Shown here in pieces: positions 27,804-37,952 of a DNA stretch of 50,584 nt; position 1 is the stretch's first letter; each line of letters opens with the position of its first letter. The position numbers and the translations under genes are program-made. The stretch is from the NCBI GenBank assembly GCA_947038175.1, contig CAMQVJ010000010.1, positions 1-50,584 of the forward strand. Direction: 5' to 3'. The notes below the pieces were generated by a model. The model was not told the origin of the DNA and did not search any database. It saw only the letters and a program-made list of their open reading frames with translations. The stretch comes from an uncultured Desulfovibrio sp. (lineage in GTDB: Bacteria; Desulfobacterota; Desulfovibrionia; Desulfovibrionales; Desulfovibrionaceae).

Positions 27804-28355
27804 TTACTCACCCCTCTTGATGGATTCTCTGAGGTTATCAAGTTGCGCACGTAAACTCGCATCACAAACAGTATCTCCCACATTAAGGATGATTCCACCC
27901 AAAATGTCTGGATTTACCAAAAATACAAGTTCTAATTTGCGCCCTGTTTGATTTTCTAATTGCGATACAATCGCAGATTTACGCTCATCTTCAAGTTCAA
28001 TTGCCGTTGTAACACGACCCTGACTGACACCTTTTGCTTCATCTAACATTGCTTTATAATCAAAAGCAATGGCAGAAAGCAAGGATAAACGACCTCTGTC
28101 GGCTAAAAGCTCACAAAAGCGTTTTTCCATATCCCCACCACCCACTTTTTTAAGCAAGCTTAGGGTAACATTTTTCTTTTCATCTGAAGTAATAATTGGG
28201 CTTGCAAATAATTCTCGAAGGCGTTTGCTTGTTTCAACAAGTTCACTAAGGGCGTATAGGCTTTTGCCATAACGCTCCATTTGTTCCATACCGCCTTCGT
28301 TGCCCAAATTAAAAAGTGCTCTCGCATACCGTTTGGATATTACATTACCAATCAT
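27804..28355 (-). CDS. atpH: F1 ATP synthase delta subunit
   Basis: A 183-residue stalk subunit (OSCP type). The starting pattern ISKRYARALFNLG and C-terminal NPDILGGIILNVGDTVCDASL are conserved. It joins the b/b' peripheral stalk to F1. The start overlaps the atpF stop by 4 bases (ATGA). Confidence 0.95.
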   Translation of the reverse strand: MIGNVISKRYARALFNLGNEGGMEQMERYGKSLYALSELVETSKRLRELFASPIITSDEKKNVTLSLLKKVGGGDMEKRFCELLADRGRLSLLSAIAFDYKAMLDEAKGVSQGRVTTAIELEDERKSAIVSQLENQTGRKLELVFLVNPDILGGIILNVGDTVCDASLRAQLDNLRESIKRGE

Positions 28356-28906
28356 GAAAGTACCACCTTAGACAAGGATTTATCTACAAGCTTGAGATGC
28401 TCATTTTTATCTAATCGTGAAGAAATTTCTTTTTCCATGCTTGTAATAATCTCATCAGCAATTTTCGCTTGGATACGAGCACGCTCATGCATGCCCTCAT
28501 GTTCTGCGGCTTGTTTTGCTTGTTCAAGAAGGCGAGCTGCTTGTTTTTCAGCATCAGCAAGAATCAAAGCTTTAATAGCTTCTGCTTGTTCTTTGCCTTC
28601 TTCTATAAGCTTATTGCATTCCCCTTCAATCGATCTCAAACGGGCTTCCGCTTCTTCTAATTGAGCAGTCGCTTCTTTTTTCAATCGTTTCGCATCTTCC
28701 AAAGCACTCACAGCAGATTCACGATGTCCCTTCAAAAAACTTTTTATGCCTTTACCTGCGACGTACCAAATAATGCCAATAAAAATAGCAACATTTAACA
28801 TACGTAGAGAGAAGTTACCCCAAGGCAATTCTCCATCAGCAGCATAAGCAACACCTGCAGTCAAGCAGAGAAGCATTGTTACGGCAAAAGTACTTATATA
28901 TCTCAC
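28352..28906 (-). CDS. atpF: F0 ATP synthase b subunit
   Basis: A 184-residue b-type subunit. It has a cleavable-looking or membrane-spanning N-terminal segment, a second hydrophobic helix (MLNVAIFIGIIWYVA, about residues 33-50) and a long charged helix (AQLEEAEARLRSIEGECNKL). Desulfovibrio-type genomes carry this longer b after a shorter b' gene. Ends in TGA overlapping the atpH start. Confidence 0.93.
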   Translation of the reverse strand: MRYISTFAVTMLLCLTAGVAYAADGELPWGNFSLRMLNVAIFIGIIWYVAGKGIKSFLKGHRESAVSALEDAKRLKKEATAQLEEAEARLRSIEGECNKLIEEGKEQAEAIKALILADAEKQAARLLEQAKQAAEHEGMHERARIQAKIADEIITSMEKEISSRLDKNEHLKLVDKSLSKVVLS

Positions 28907-28938
28907 AAAATTCTCCTTAGTATCGAAAAAATGCTGTA

Positions 28939-29355
28939 TTAATCTAAAACTTTTGCCAAAGCACTTTGTGTAAAGCCAGAAACTTTTGCTTCTAAATCTT
29001 TTAAAGCACGCTCACTCTCATCTCTCACTATAGCAGAGGCCTCACTACGTATATCACGAGCTTTCTGTGTATACTCATCAAGAATAGAATGAGCATTACT
29101 TTCAGCGTCGTCTTTAGCGGAGTGTTTTTGCAAAACAATGCCTGCTCGCACTTTAGCGATAACATCCCCGTGTTCTTTTGTAGCAATATCAGCGTTTATA
29201 CGCTTTTGTTCCGCTTCATTAACATCTGCATCAACCAAAGATTGACGCTTCATTAAATTCCCACGAATAGGTTTAATGATAAGACAATTAATAATACATA
29301 GTGAAACTAAAAAGTTTACTATCTGAATAATGAGAGTAATATCAATAGAAATCAC
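28939..29355 (-). CDS. atpF': F0 ATP synthase b' subunit
   Basis: A 138-residue b-like subunit: an N-terminal membrane helix (TLIIQIVNFLVSLCIINCLII), the RGNLMKRQ junction and a charged helix. First gene of atpF'-F-H-A-G-D-C. The a and c genes (atpB, atpE) are absent and presumably lie elsewhere, a split known in Desulfovibrio. It starts about 100 bases after the promoter at 29466-29494. Confidence 0.9.
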   Translation of the reverse strand: MISIDITLIIQIVNFLVSLCIINCLIIKPIRGNLMKRQSLVDADVNEAEQKRINADIATKEHGDVIAKVRAGIVLQKHSAKDDAESNAHSILDEYTQKARDIRSEASAIVRDESERALKDLEAKVSGFTQSALAKVLD

Positions 29356-29465
29356 GGCGTTATCCTTTTATTCTTGAGAAGCCACATTGTGCATTACAAT
29401 CACACATGTAACTAAAATACGGTAGAAAACATCAAATTTTAAGAAACGTAACAAATACTTATTGT

Positions 29466-29494
29466 TTAATACACACAAAAAAGAAAATTGTCAA
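29466..29494 (-). promoter_or_regulatory. Probable sigma-70 promoter of the atp operon
   Basis: Minus-strand TTGACA (29494-29489), 17-base spacer, and TATTAA (29471-29466). The start site would be near 29459, giving a 5' leader of about 100 bases to the b' gene. Confidence 0.7.
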
Positions 29495-29612
29495 AGTCAT
29501 TTCAATAAATTTTATTAAAACACTTTATCTATCGCCACAAATTGGAGCACATATCAAAGTGTCAATATACTCAAATACGATAAAAAACAAGGTTTTATCA
29601 TCTGAATAGAAC

Positions 29613-29978
29613 TTAGCCTTCCAATTGGGAATCGTCTTGAGAAGGGACTCCTTGTTCTGCCATAATAATAGTACCATCAAGGACAGCACCTTCTTCAACT
29701 ACAAGCGCAGGGCTATGCACGGAACCTTTAAAAACACCACCCTTGTGGATAATCACTCGACGCTTTGCAAAAACTTCCCCAACAAAGTTCCCTGCAAGGC
29801 TGAATTCCCCTACATTAACTTTGCCGTCAATTTTAGAATCCTTTCCAGCAATAAGTGCGCCATCAGACTGGATGTCACCACTGTAAGCACCATCAATACG
29901 CACAGCGCCTTGGAAATTTAATGTCCCAACAAAAACAGTTCCTGCGCCTAAAAAAGCATTAATATCATCTCTTGCCAC
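29613..29978 (-). CDS. Bactofilin
   Basis: A 121-residue bactofilin, a cytoskeletal protein that forms nucleotide-independent filaments at the inner membrane. The beta-helix repeats (FVGTLNFQGAVRIDGAYSGDI, VHSPALVVEEGAVLDGTIIM) are clear. It lies 18 bases after rodA in the rod-shape operon, consistent with a role in cell shape. A short hairpin (29579-29600) after it may be its terminator. The TAA stop is at 29613. Confidence 0.88.
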   Translation of the reverse strand: MARDDINAFLGAGTVFVGTLNFQGAVRIDGAYSGDIQSDGALIAGKDSKIDGKVNVGEFSLAGNFVGEVFAKRRVIIHKGGVFKGSVHSPALVVEEGAVLDGTIIMAEQGVPSQDDSQLEG

Positions 29979-29996
29979 AGCTTTTCTCCTTTATCC

Positions 29997-31118
29997 CTAC
30001 GATTTAAAAACATATCGGTACATAGAAACACTTAACACTAAGCCAATCAATCCGCAGTTCACCGCCATTGATGTACCACCATAACTAATAAAAGGCAATG
30101 GAATACCGACGACAGGCATAAGCCCAACGACCATCCCTATATTCACAACAATCTGCCAAAAGAAATAAAAAAATATCCCCGCACAAAGCGTGCTCCCGAA
30201 TCGATCTTTCGCCTCACTAACAGTACTATATATGGCAAAAAGAAAAAAGCAAAACAAAATTATTATGCCAATACTGCCAACGAAACCCCATTCCTCTCCA
30301 AACACAGCAATAGCAAAGTCTGTATGTTTTTCAGGTAAAAAACGAAGTTGACTTTGCGTGCCCGCCTGAAAGCCTTTTCCCGTTATTTCTCCAGAACCAA
30401 TGGCGATTTGAGACTGAATAATATGATAGCCAGCGCCTCTAGGGTCACGAGTTGGATCAAGAAAAGTCAAAATACGTTCTTTTTGATAATCATGCAAGGC
30501 AAACCATGCAAGAGGCAAGCAAAGGGGTATAATAATAAGACAAGTCCGCAAGACCTTCCATTTAATACCATGAAAAAGCGCCATGCCTCCCACTAAGAAC
30601 ATAACCGTAAGCCCAGTTCCAAGATCTGGCTGTTGCACAATAAAAACAAAGGGAATAAAGCCAATAAGAAGGATTTTAAAAAGTCCAAACCAACCAAGAG
30701 CTTCCCCATCACCAGCAAGAAACCTTGCCCCCATAAGAAGAACAGCAAACTTAGCAATTTCACTCGGTTGTAAACTAAAAAACCCTAAGTCAAGCCAGCG
30801 TTGCGCTCCGTATACGGATTTTCCCATGATAGGAACAAGTAAAAGCAAAAAAATAGTAAAAACATAAACGACAACCGCAAAGCGCTCAACCATCTTATAA
30901 CTGAGAATCGCACACGTACTCATAATCATCAGGCCCAAAAGCCCCCACATAAGTTGTCTGCTATAAAAGGGAGCATGGGTGATACCAGACTCTAAACGCA
31001 TACTGCTGGCAGAATACAAATTAACAAGTCCTACAAAAAAAAGTATCAGCACCGCAAGTACTAATGTCCAGTTCATGTCAAGAAATACACGTTTTTCTGG
31101 TAAATTAAGAAATTTCAT
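29997..31118 (-). CDS. rodA: RodA peptidoglycan glycosyltransferase
   Basis: A 373-residue SEDS-family protein with about ten membrane helices. The conserved FVVIAIFGE-type loop appears as TDFAIAVFGEEWGF and the signature GIPLPFISYGGTSM near the C terminus is the FtsW/RodA/SpoVE motif. It polymerises lipid II during elongation with PBP2 (mrdA, next gene upstream). Ends in TAG, one codon before TAA, so read-through would add a single residue beyond Pyl. Confidence 0.96.
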   Translation of the reverse strand: MKFLNLPEKRVFLDMNWTLVLAVLILFFVGLVNLYSASSMRLESGITHAPFYSRQLMWGLLGLMIMSTCAILSYKMVERFAVVVYVFTIFLLLLVPIMGKSVYGAQRWLDLGFFSLQPSEIAKFAVLLMGARFLAGDGEALGWFGLFKILLIGFIPFVFIVQQPDLGTGLTVMFLVGGMALFHGIKWKVLRTCLIIIPLCLPLAWFALHDYQKERILTFLDPTRDPRGAGYHIIQSQIAIGSGEITGKGFQAGTQSQLRFLPEKHTDFAIAVFGEEWGFVGSIGIIILFCFFLFAIYSTVSEAKDRFGSTLCAGIFFYFFWQIVVNIGMVVGLMPVVGIPLPFISYGGTSMAVNCGLIGLVLSVSMYRYVFKS

Positions 31119-31162
31119 TCATCGCACCTTTCATTGCTATCAATCCACGTCATTCGGATTTA

Positions 31163-31266
31163 GGAGGCTCTGCCTCCCACACCCACCGACAAAGGAGCTG
31201 AGCCCCTTTGCAAACCCCATAAATTGTGTTTTTTGGCAAAAACAGTTTTCAAAAAACGTTATGAGG
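31163..31266. repeat. Composite palindromic intergenic element, copy 5
   Basis: Three nested structures between mrdA and rodA: GGAGGC TCT GCCTCC (31163-31177), AAAGGAGCT G AGCCCCTTT (31191-31209), and a long imperfect hairpin built from CCCCATAA and GTTTTTTG on the left (31215 on) and CAAAAAAC and TTATGAGGGG on the right (to 31266). It sits inside an operon, so it is not simply an operon end. Confidence 0.75.
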
Positions 31267-31285
31267 GGCTTGAGGGAAATCGCTG

Positions 31286-33082
31286 TTATTCTTTTTCAAT
31301 AGGAAATAATAATTTATATATATCTCGTGTGACAGGGCCCGCTGCCGATGCGCCACCGCCGCCGTGCTCTAACATAGTCACAACAACAACCCGTTCACCA
31401 TCTTTTTCTCCCCAAGTTCCCATCCAAGCGTGATCACGTTCGTAAAAATCCATTTCTTCATTCTTTTTACGTCGATCTCCCACCATCTTAATCTTAACAA
31501 CTTGGGCTGTTCCTGTTTTTCCACCAATAGTCATGTCATCTCTATGCAAAATCCTTGCGGTTGCACCATATCCAGAATTCACAGTTTTCACCATATATTC
31601 TTTAATCATTTCTTTATATTCATCTCTAAAAGGAAGAAAACCATTTATGTACGGTTTTTCCGAAGCAAGTAATTGAGGTTGCAGCAACTTACCGTCATTA
31701 ATAAGCGCACCAATAAATACCGCAAGTTGGATAGGCGTTACCAAAATATAGCCCTGTCCAATAGAAGCGTTAACTGTATCCCCTTTTTGCCAACGCTCTT
31801 TAAAGCGTCTCAATTTCCAGTCTCTGGAAGGGACAAGTCCTTTGTTCTCGTGTGGTAAGTCGATACCTGTTTTACTGCCAAAACCAGACGCTCTGGCAAA
31901 TTGCTCCATTTTGTCAATCCCCATGGATTCACCCATGACAAAATAATAGACGTCACAAGAGGAAACAATGGATTTTTCCATATCAACCTGACCATGCCCA
32001 CCTTTGCGCCAACAGCGAAAGACTCGATCACCCAAGGTATAGGTTCCATTGCAAAAAACTGTTTCCTTGGGGTCAATACCATTCTCAAGTAGCATGCCCA
32101 CCATCATCAATTTCCAAACAGAACCTGGAGGGAATATACTTTGAATTGTTCTATTTTGCAGAGGAAAGCGAGGATGATTTCTGACAGCGTCCCATTCTTT
32201 TTGGCTAAAACCTGTGACAAATAAATTATTATCATAGGATGGCTGCGTTACAAAAGCCCTTATAGCGCCCGTGTCTGGATTTAAAACAACAACAGATCCA
32301 GAATGATCCCCCATCGCTTTAGAAACACCTTCCTGCAACTTCGCATCTAAATTAAGGACAATATTATTGCCAGCTTTTGCTTCTTGGATTGGACTGTTCT
32401 TTAAAATTCTACCAAGAACATCAACCTCCATACGTTTTAAGCCTTTTCTGCCACGTAACCTTGATTCTAAAACATATTCAATACCTTGGCGTCCAACAAT
32501 ATCAGCAAGCGCAAGATTCGGGTCTTTCTTCAATTCTTCAGGTTTTGCTTCAGCAACATAACCCATAATATGAGCAAAGTTATGCTTTTGTGGATAATTT
32601 CGAATAGGCAACGGGATAATTTGCACCCCTGGCCATTCATTCAATTCAGCCTGAATAGGCACTATGACTTCAAAGGGTAAATTTTGCACCAAGAATATGG
32701 GATCAAAAATTTGAGCATGAACTTTGTTATCATTGTAACGTTCCCTAATTGTTTCAAGCGATAAGTTAGTCCATTCACCAATCTGAGCTAAACTTGCGTC
32801 AATATCAGGAGTGTCTTCTCTTACCAATGCGATACCAAATGCAATATGATTTTCTGCCAGTAACATGCCATTTCTATCATATATTTCACCACGAGCAGCG
32901 AAAGTTTTTTCATAACGCATTCTATTCTCAAACGCGAGACGTGCAAAGTCTTCACCTCTGTGAACTTGTAAATACCAAAAGCGGGCACAAAAAATAATAA
33001 AGAGAAAAACAATAGCGATTTGTAATAATCTCAATCCATGTACAGGGGGGATATATGTATTCGACTCAAGCTTCAGTTGCAT
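31286..33082 (-). CDS. mrdA: Penicillin-binding protein 2
   Basis: A 598-residue transpeptidase for cell elongation. An N-terminal membrane helix (LLQIAIVFLFIIFCARFWYL) is followed by the dimerisation domain and the transpeptidase domain with SxxK (FPPGSVWKLM), the SSCD motif and GGKTGTAQV. Start ATG 33082 has GAGG eight bases upstream inside mreD and overlaps its end by 17 bases; a further upstream frame (to 33157) lies inside mreD. It works with RodA, MreC and MreD in the elongasome. Confidence 0.95.
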   Translation of the reverse strand: MQLKLESNTYIPPVHGLRLLQIAIVFLFIIFCARFWYLQVHRGEDFARLAFENRMRYEKTFAARGEIYDRNGMLLAENHIAFGIALVREDTPDIDASLAQIGEWTNLSLETIRERYNDNKVHAQIFDPIFLVQNLPFEVIVPIQAELNEWPGVQIIPLPIRNYPQKHNFAHIMGYVAEAKPEELKKDPNLALADIVGRQGIEYVLESRLRGRKGLKRMEVDVLGRILKNSPIQEAKAGNNIVLNLDAKLQEGVSKAMGDHSGSVVVLNPDTGAIRAFVTQPSYDNNLFVTGFSQKEWDAVRNHPRFPLQNRTIQSIFPPGSVWKLMMVGMLLENGIDPKETVFCNGTYTLGDRVFRCWRKGGHGQVDMEKSIVSSCDVYYFVMGESMGIDKMEQFARASGFGSKTGIDLPHENKGLVPSRDWKLRRFKERWQKGDTVNASIGQGYILVTPIQLAVFIGALINDGKLLQPQLLASEKPYINGFLPFRDEYKEMIKEYMVKTVNSGYGATARILHRDDMTIGGKTGTAQVVKIKMVGDRRKKNEEMDFYERDHAWMGTWGEKDGERVVVVTMLEHGGGGASAAGPVTRDIYKLLFPIEKE

Positions 33083-33533
33083 TTCGCAAACCTCGCCGTG
33101 TATAATGTGCAAGATGCCATAAAAAAGGTGTGACAAAAGCTTGATAAGCACTTTCATCCATGAGCGATTGTGTATTAATATACATATCTTGTAGGTCTGC
33201 CAACAAAAACATAACTACATAATGCGAAACGGACAAGACAAGACTCAAAAGCAAAACAAACGCAAGACTTTCAACCTCAAAAAGCCACTGCCCTGCAATA
33301 TAAAGTATAATAATAGTGAGATACCAGAGAAAGACAGCTCCAAAGGCCATGGTTCCCATGCCTTCTTGCAAAAGAAGAAAAGAAAGAGCGACCCAAATAA
33401 ATTGTTTCACCTTAGCTTCTTGCATTGCAACGATAAAGCCAGGGAGTAAAAAATCAACACCAGGCACCCTAGCTTGCAAGATAACAGCTAGAATAACATA
33501 GCCAAGCCACCAAAAAAAATTGGCGTATCTCAT
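33066..33533 (-). CDS. mreD: MreD rod-shape membrane protein
   Basis: A 155-residue integral membrane protein with several helices and FFWWLGYVILAV near the N terminus; weakly conserved family, named by size and position between mreC and mrdA. It couples MreC to the elongasome. The start is 2 bases after the mreC stop. Ends in TGA. Confidence 0.85.
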   Translation of the reverse strand: MRYANFFWWLGYVILAVILQARVPGVDFLLPGFIVAMQEAKVKQFIWVALSFLLLQEGMGTMAFGAVFLWYLTIIILYIAGQWLFEVESLAFVLLLSLVLSVSHYVVMFLLADLQDMYINTQSLMDESAYQAFVTPFLWHLAHYTRRGLRNATEA

Positions 33534-33535
33534 AA

Positions 33536-34576
33536 CTAGTTATTCCTCGTCTGAATCTGCTCAGAAGGAGGTGCGAGATTGCCGCCCTCCACCAAGCCTT
33601 GATTAGCAGGTAATTCTTGGTTCTTTTTTTGTTGATCATCGAAAAAAACGTCATACGCTTCTTTGGAGTTCTTATTAACAGCGGAGTCTACTATATTTTT
33701 TGAAGGAGAAAAAAACTCTCGAGGACGTGGAGAATAAATAGGGCTGCCTTGTGGCAAAAGTCGCTCAAAAGGATTTTGTAAAAGTAATACTTCTTCTATC
33801 TTTCTAAAGGCCACTAATGGCTCCGCTTTAATGTAGAGCATAGCATCCGCACCAAATTCAACGCTGACCACTCGTGCAACAGGAATCCCTTTAGGATAAC
33901 TCAAATCCATACCACTCGTAACTAATATTTCACCAACGGAAATAAACTCGTTTTGCTTAACAAAACGCATGGAAAGCAAATTCCCAGGGCCTTCACCTTG
34001 AATAATCCCATGGACTCGTAATTTTGACGTGACCACAGAAACACTGCTACCAGGATCAGAAATAAGAAGAGCTATGGACGTATAAGAACCTGCTTTTAGA
34101 ACTCGACCCACAAGGCCTTGCGGAACAATAATAGGAGTACCCGTTTTTGCACCATTCAAGAAGCCTTTAGAAATCACAACGCTATCTAAAAAGTCGTTTG
34201 ATCCTAATCGCCACGCTAAAACCCTCCCACCTTCCATCTTCCATTGTGGTGGATAACTAAAGCCTAGCAAGCTCCTTAATCTCTCAAGCTCGCTTTCCTC
34301 TTCTCTGACTTTGGCAATTTCAATAAGTAAAGCGTCTCGTTCCTGCATGAGCTCATCATTTTCTTTCCGAACATCAACAAGATCCCAATAATTTGTCCAA
34401 GTGGAACTTATGCCATCATTCACGAGCATAACAATACGCAGAATCCCACCCGTAACCTCAAGGCCTACGTTAGCACCCAGCGCATCCCATTTCCCCGTTC
34501 TTGCATTCCATGTATAGACACCAAGAAAAAGTAAAAAGAAAAAGATAATTAAGACTATAACTCGTCTTACGCTCAC
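33536..34576 (-). CDS. mreC: MreC rod-shape periplasmic protein
   Basis: A 346-residue bitopic protein: one N-terminal helix (VIVLIIFFFLLFLGVYTW), a coiled coil (about residues 60-95, ELMQERDALLIEIAKVREEE), then the beta-barrel domain with GLVGRVLKAGSYTSIALLISD. The C-terminal tail is Asn/Gln-rich. It scaffolds PBP2/RodA. Ends in TAG one codon before TGA. Confidence 0.93.
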   Translation of the reverse strand: MSVRRVIVLIIFFFLLFLGVYTWNARTGKWDALGANVGLEVTGGILRIVMLVNDGISSTWTNYWDLVDVRKENDELMQERDALLIEIAKVREEESELERLRSLLGFSYPPQWKMEGGRVLAWRLGSNDFLDSVVISKGFLNGAKTGTPIIVPQGLVGRVLKAGSYTSIALLISDPGSSVSVVTSKLRVHGIIQGEGPGNLLSMRFVKQNEFISVGEILVTSGMDLSYPKGIPVARVVSVEFGADAMLYIKAEPLVAFRKIEEVLLLQNPFERLLPQGSPIYSPRPREFFSPSKNIVDSAVNKNSKEAYDVFFDDQQKKNQELPANQGLVEGGNLAPPSEQIQTRNN

Positions 34577-34701
34577 AAAATCCCCACAATATATTGCATA
34601 AAAAAGTTTTCGGACTATCTCTGTTTTTCACACAAATAATCCGAAAAACACTTTATAAAAGCATCAACGCTACAATTTATTACTAAACAGCAGTGAATGA
34701 A

Positions 34702-35742
34702 TTAGTCGATACAAACTTCGCGCAAAAGGTCTAAGTTATCAAGAGCTATGCCCGTTCCCATAACAACAGCTGACAATGGATCATCAACCACAAAAATAGG
34801 TAGATTGGTTTCCTGACGCAAACGCTCATCAAGTCCACGTAAAAGAGCCCCACCACCTGTCAGCACTATACCACGGTCGACAATATCAGCAGCAAGTTCC
34901 GCTGGAGTTTGTTCAAGCGCAACACGAACAGCTTGGACAATAGCTTCCACTTGTTCTGATATAGCTACACGAATTTCTTCACTAGTAACAGTAATTGTAT
35001 GAGGTATCCCCGAAACAAAGTCACGACCCTTTACTTCAAGTTGTTGTTCAAACTCTAAAGGAAACGCAGAACCAATCTTCTTCTTAATTTGTTCCGCTGA
35101 AATTTCACCGATAAGCATATTATACTTACGTCGGATATATGCTGTAATAGCCTCATCCATTTTATCACCACCAACACGAACAGAACGAGCATAAACAATA
35201 CCAGAAAGCGCAATAACCGCAACTTCCGTTGTGCCACCACCAATATCAACTACCATATTGGAGGTTGGTTCTTGAATAGGAAGTTTTGCTCCAATACTTG
35301 CTGCCATCGGCTCTTCAATAAGAAAAACTTCACGAGCACCAGCACTATAAGCCGATTCTTTAACCGCTCTCTTTTCCACTTGTGTAATTCCTGTCGGAAC
35401 ACAAATCATAATACGAGGGCGAACTAAACGACGTTGATTATGCACTTTCGCGATAAAATAGCGGAGCATGGCTTCTGTTATTTCAAAGTCAGCAATAACA
35501 CCGTCTTTCATTGGTCGAATTGGTTCGATATTTTTTGGTGAACGGCCAAGCATGTTTTTAGCATCTACGCCAACAGCAAGAACCTGACTATTTCCTCTAC
35601 GATCTTTTTTAACAGCAACAACTGAAGGCTCACTTAAAACAATACCGTGCCCTTTTACGTACACACATGTATTGGCTGTGCCTAAATCAATCGCTAAATC
35701 ATTAGAGAAAAGCCCTAAAATCATATCTACTATCTTAGCCAT
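34702..35742 (-). CDS. mreB: MreB actin-like cytoskeletal protein
   Basis: A 346-residue actin fold ATPase. The start ATG 35742 gives [20 protein letters not shown], the usual head; the longer in-frame extension to 35871 is not typical. Phosphate-binding motifs DLGTANT and DIGGGTTEV and the adenosine motif [11 protein letters not shown] are intact. A TTGACA at 35808-35813 (minus strand) with a weak -10 may be the promoter of the mreB-C-D-mrdA-rodA-bactofilin operon. Ends in TAA. Confidence 0.97.
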   Translation of the reverse strand: MAKIVDMILGLFSNDLAIDLGTANTCVYVKGHGIVLSEPSVVAVKKDRRGNSQVLAVGVDAKNMLGRSPKNIEPIRPMKDGVIADFEITEAMLRYFIAKVHNQRRLVRPRIMICVPTGITQVEKRAVKESAYSAGAREVFLIEEPMAASIGAKLPIQEPTSNMVVDIGGGTTEVAVIALSGIVYARSVRVGGDKMDEAITAYIRRKYNMLIGEISAEQIKKKIGSAFPLEFEQQLEVKGRDFVSGIPHTITVTSEEIRVAISEQVEAIVQAVRVALEQTPAELAADIVDRGIVLTGGGALLRGLDERLRQETNLPIFVVDDPLSAVVMGTGIALDNLDLLREVCID

Positions 35743-35921
35743 CTTATATTTACTCACGATGTTATAATTTATAATGCTTTTATTTTTTAGGCATAAATTC
35801 ATCGTTTTGTCAACCAAATTCGTCTGTTCTTTTATTTTTAGAAAGAGCAAAAAGCAAAAAAAGTATGACATAACAAAACAAATCTCAAAAAGAGAAGAGG
35901 TATAATGAAGCCCTAAAGATT

Positions 35922-37913
35922 CTAACTTACGGTCGCACCATTGGCCGCATCAGTTGTAAGCAGACTCAAATCTGTACCACTTTCAGCAGTCAAAATCATT
36001 CCGTGCGACATCAGCCCACGAAGTTTGCGTGGGGGAAGATTAGCAACAACCACAACCTTTTTCCCAACAAGGTCAGCAGGTTCAAAAAATTCTGCAATAC
36101 CTGATATTATTTGACGAGGCTCTTCTTCACCTAAGTCTACATCAAAACGCAAAAGTTTATCAGCGTCTGGATGACGTTCAGCCTTTAGTATAGTACCCAC
36201 CCGTAAATCGAGCTTTTGAAAATCAGCGTATTCAATTTCTTGCATAGTATTTTCGCCTTCTTGCTTATCGTTTTTCGCCTTACTACCCGATTTATCATTC
36301 TTCACATTTTGAGCAGCTTTCTCTGATGATTTCTTTTCTATTTTTTGTGCAGGTTCCACTTTTTCCATACGAGGAAATAAATTAGAAGCTTCTGCGACTT
36401 CACTTCCCGTACGTAAATGAATACGACTGGCTAGTAAATCTTCAAAAACCTTAGCATTCAAATTCTTATCACTAAAGGTTTTTCCTAGTTGTTCTTGCAT
36501 CATAACAGAGCTAGTCGGCATGACTGGCCATAACAAGTAAGAAACTTTATACATATTTTCCATAAGCACTCGAATAACAGTGCCAAGCCTCTCCATATTC
36601 CCTTCCTTAAAAAGAGTCCATGGCGCTTGAGAATCCACGTATTTATTCATAGCTCGCACAGGTTCCCAAAGAGAATCAAGGGCTTGTGAAAAACGCACTT
36701 CTTGAAAAAGCTGCACGTAGTTTTTCGCAGAATTTTCTGCATCTTCAAAAAGAACTTCGTCTTCAACAGAAAGCGTGCCCAGTGCAGGCATGATTTTTCC
36801 AAAGTATTTTGCATTCATAGAAAGAACACGACTAAATAGATTACCAAGGTCATTTGCTAGATCGGAGTTAATACGATTAATTAACGCCTCCTCAGAATAA
36901 GAGGCATCAGAACCAAAATGCATATCTCGCAAAAGAAAATAACGAAACGCATCTAAGCCAAAATGCTCCGCAGCAAACCGTGGATCAACAACATTCCCTA
37001 AAGACTTAGACATCTTCGTGTCTTTAATCAACCAATAACCATGCACATTAAGGTGTTTAAAAAGTGGCAAATCCGCAGACTTGAGCATGGTCGGCCAAAA
37101 AATGCCATGCGGCTTAAGAATATCTTTTGCCACAAGGTGCTCTGCTGGCCAGTAGCGTGAAAAAAGCCCTGCTTCATCTGCTTCATTTTCAGGCCACCCA
37201 AGAGCAGAAATATAGTTTGCAAGGGCGTCAAACCACACATAACAAACATAATCTTTGTCAAAAGGAAGCTCAATGCCCCACTCTAAACGAGATTTAGGGC
37301 GTGAAATACATAAATCCTCAAGTACATTCCCTTCAAGCATAGACAATACTTCGTTACGGTAACGCTCTGGTCTAATGAAGTCAGGATTATCAGCAATATG
37401 TTTTTTTAACCATTCTTGGTATTTTGACATTTTGAAGAAATAGTTTTTCTCACTTATGAACTCAGGCTTCGTTTGGTGCTGAGGACAAAGCCCATCTTCA
37501 AGCTCTTTCTCTGTATAAAAACGTTCACAACCAAAGCAATAATGTCCACCATATTCACCGTGATAAATATCACCTTTATCATAAATACGTTGCAACAATA
37601 CTTGCACAGCTTTTTTGTGAGATTCATCAGTTGTGCGTATAAATTGATCATGATCAATGCGCAAATCATCCCACATGGATGCAAAATCAGCGGAAATTTC
37701 ATCCACAAATTCCTTAGGATTTTTCCCCACAGCCTGTGCAGCTTTCACAATTTTATCGCCATGCTCATCGGTACCAGTAAGCATTCGAGCGTCTTGCCCT
37801 AACATACGATAAAAACGCTTCAGAGAATCAGCAACGATAGTCGTATAAGCATGCCCCAAATGAGGGCGAGCATTAACATAATATATGGGTGTTGTCACAT
37901 AAAAAGCAGACAT
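35922..37913 (-). CDS. metG: Methionyl-tRNA synthetase with C-terminal tRNA-binding domain
   Basis: A 663-residue class I synthetase. HIGH-box [10 protein letters not shown] (about residue 17), Zn-binding [18 protein letters not shown], and KMSKS near 303 ([12 protein letters not shown]). A Lys/Glu-rich linker (about 525-555) leads to the EMAPII-like tRNA-binding domain ([20 protein letters not shown]...). Ends in TAG, followed two codons later by a second TAG, so UAG suppression at one codon would still meet another amber. Confidence 0.96.
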   Translation of the reverse strand: MSAFYVTTPIYYVNARPHLGHAYTTIVADSLKRFYRMLGQDARMLTGTDEHGDKIVKAAQAVGKNPKEFVDEISADFASMWDDLRIDHDQFIRTTDESHKKAVQVLLQRIYDKGDIYHGEYGGHYCFGCERFYTEKELEDGLCPQHQTKPEFISEKNYFFKMSKYQEWLKKHIADNPDFIRPERYRNEVLSMLEGNVLEDLCISRPKSRLEWGIELPFDKDYVCYVWFDALANYISALGWPENEADEAGLFSRYWPAEHLVAKDILKPHGIFWPTMLKSADLPLFKHLNVHGYWLIKDTKMSKSLGNVVDPRFAAEHFGLDAFRYFLLRDMHFGSDASYSEEALINRINSDLANDLGNLFSRVLSMNAKYFGKIMPALGTLSVEDEVLFEDAENSAKNYVQLFQEVRFSQALDSLWEPVRAMNKYVDSQAPWTLFKEGNMERLGTVIRVLMENMYKVSYLLWPVMPTSSVMMQEQLGKTFSDKNLNAKVFEDLLASRIHLRTGSEVAEASNLFPRMEKVEPAQKIEKKSSEKAAQNVKNDKSGSKAKNDKQEGENTMQEIEYADFQKLDLRVGTILKAERHPDADKLLRFDVDLGEEEPRQIISGIAEFFEPADLVGKKVVVVANLPPRKLRGLMSHGMILTAESGTDLSLLTTDAANGATVS

Positions 37914-37952
37914 AAAAACTCCTTAGATCTCTTTCTAAAAACAATAAATATT

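Noticed and set aside
34702..35871. 43-residue N-terminal extension of MreB
   Set aside because: It is hydrophobic, absent from MreB proteins I know, and the ATG at 35742 gives the normal start.
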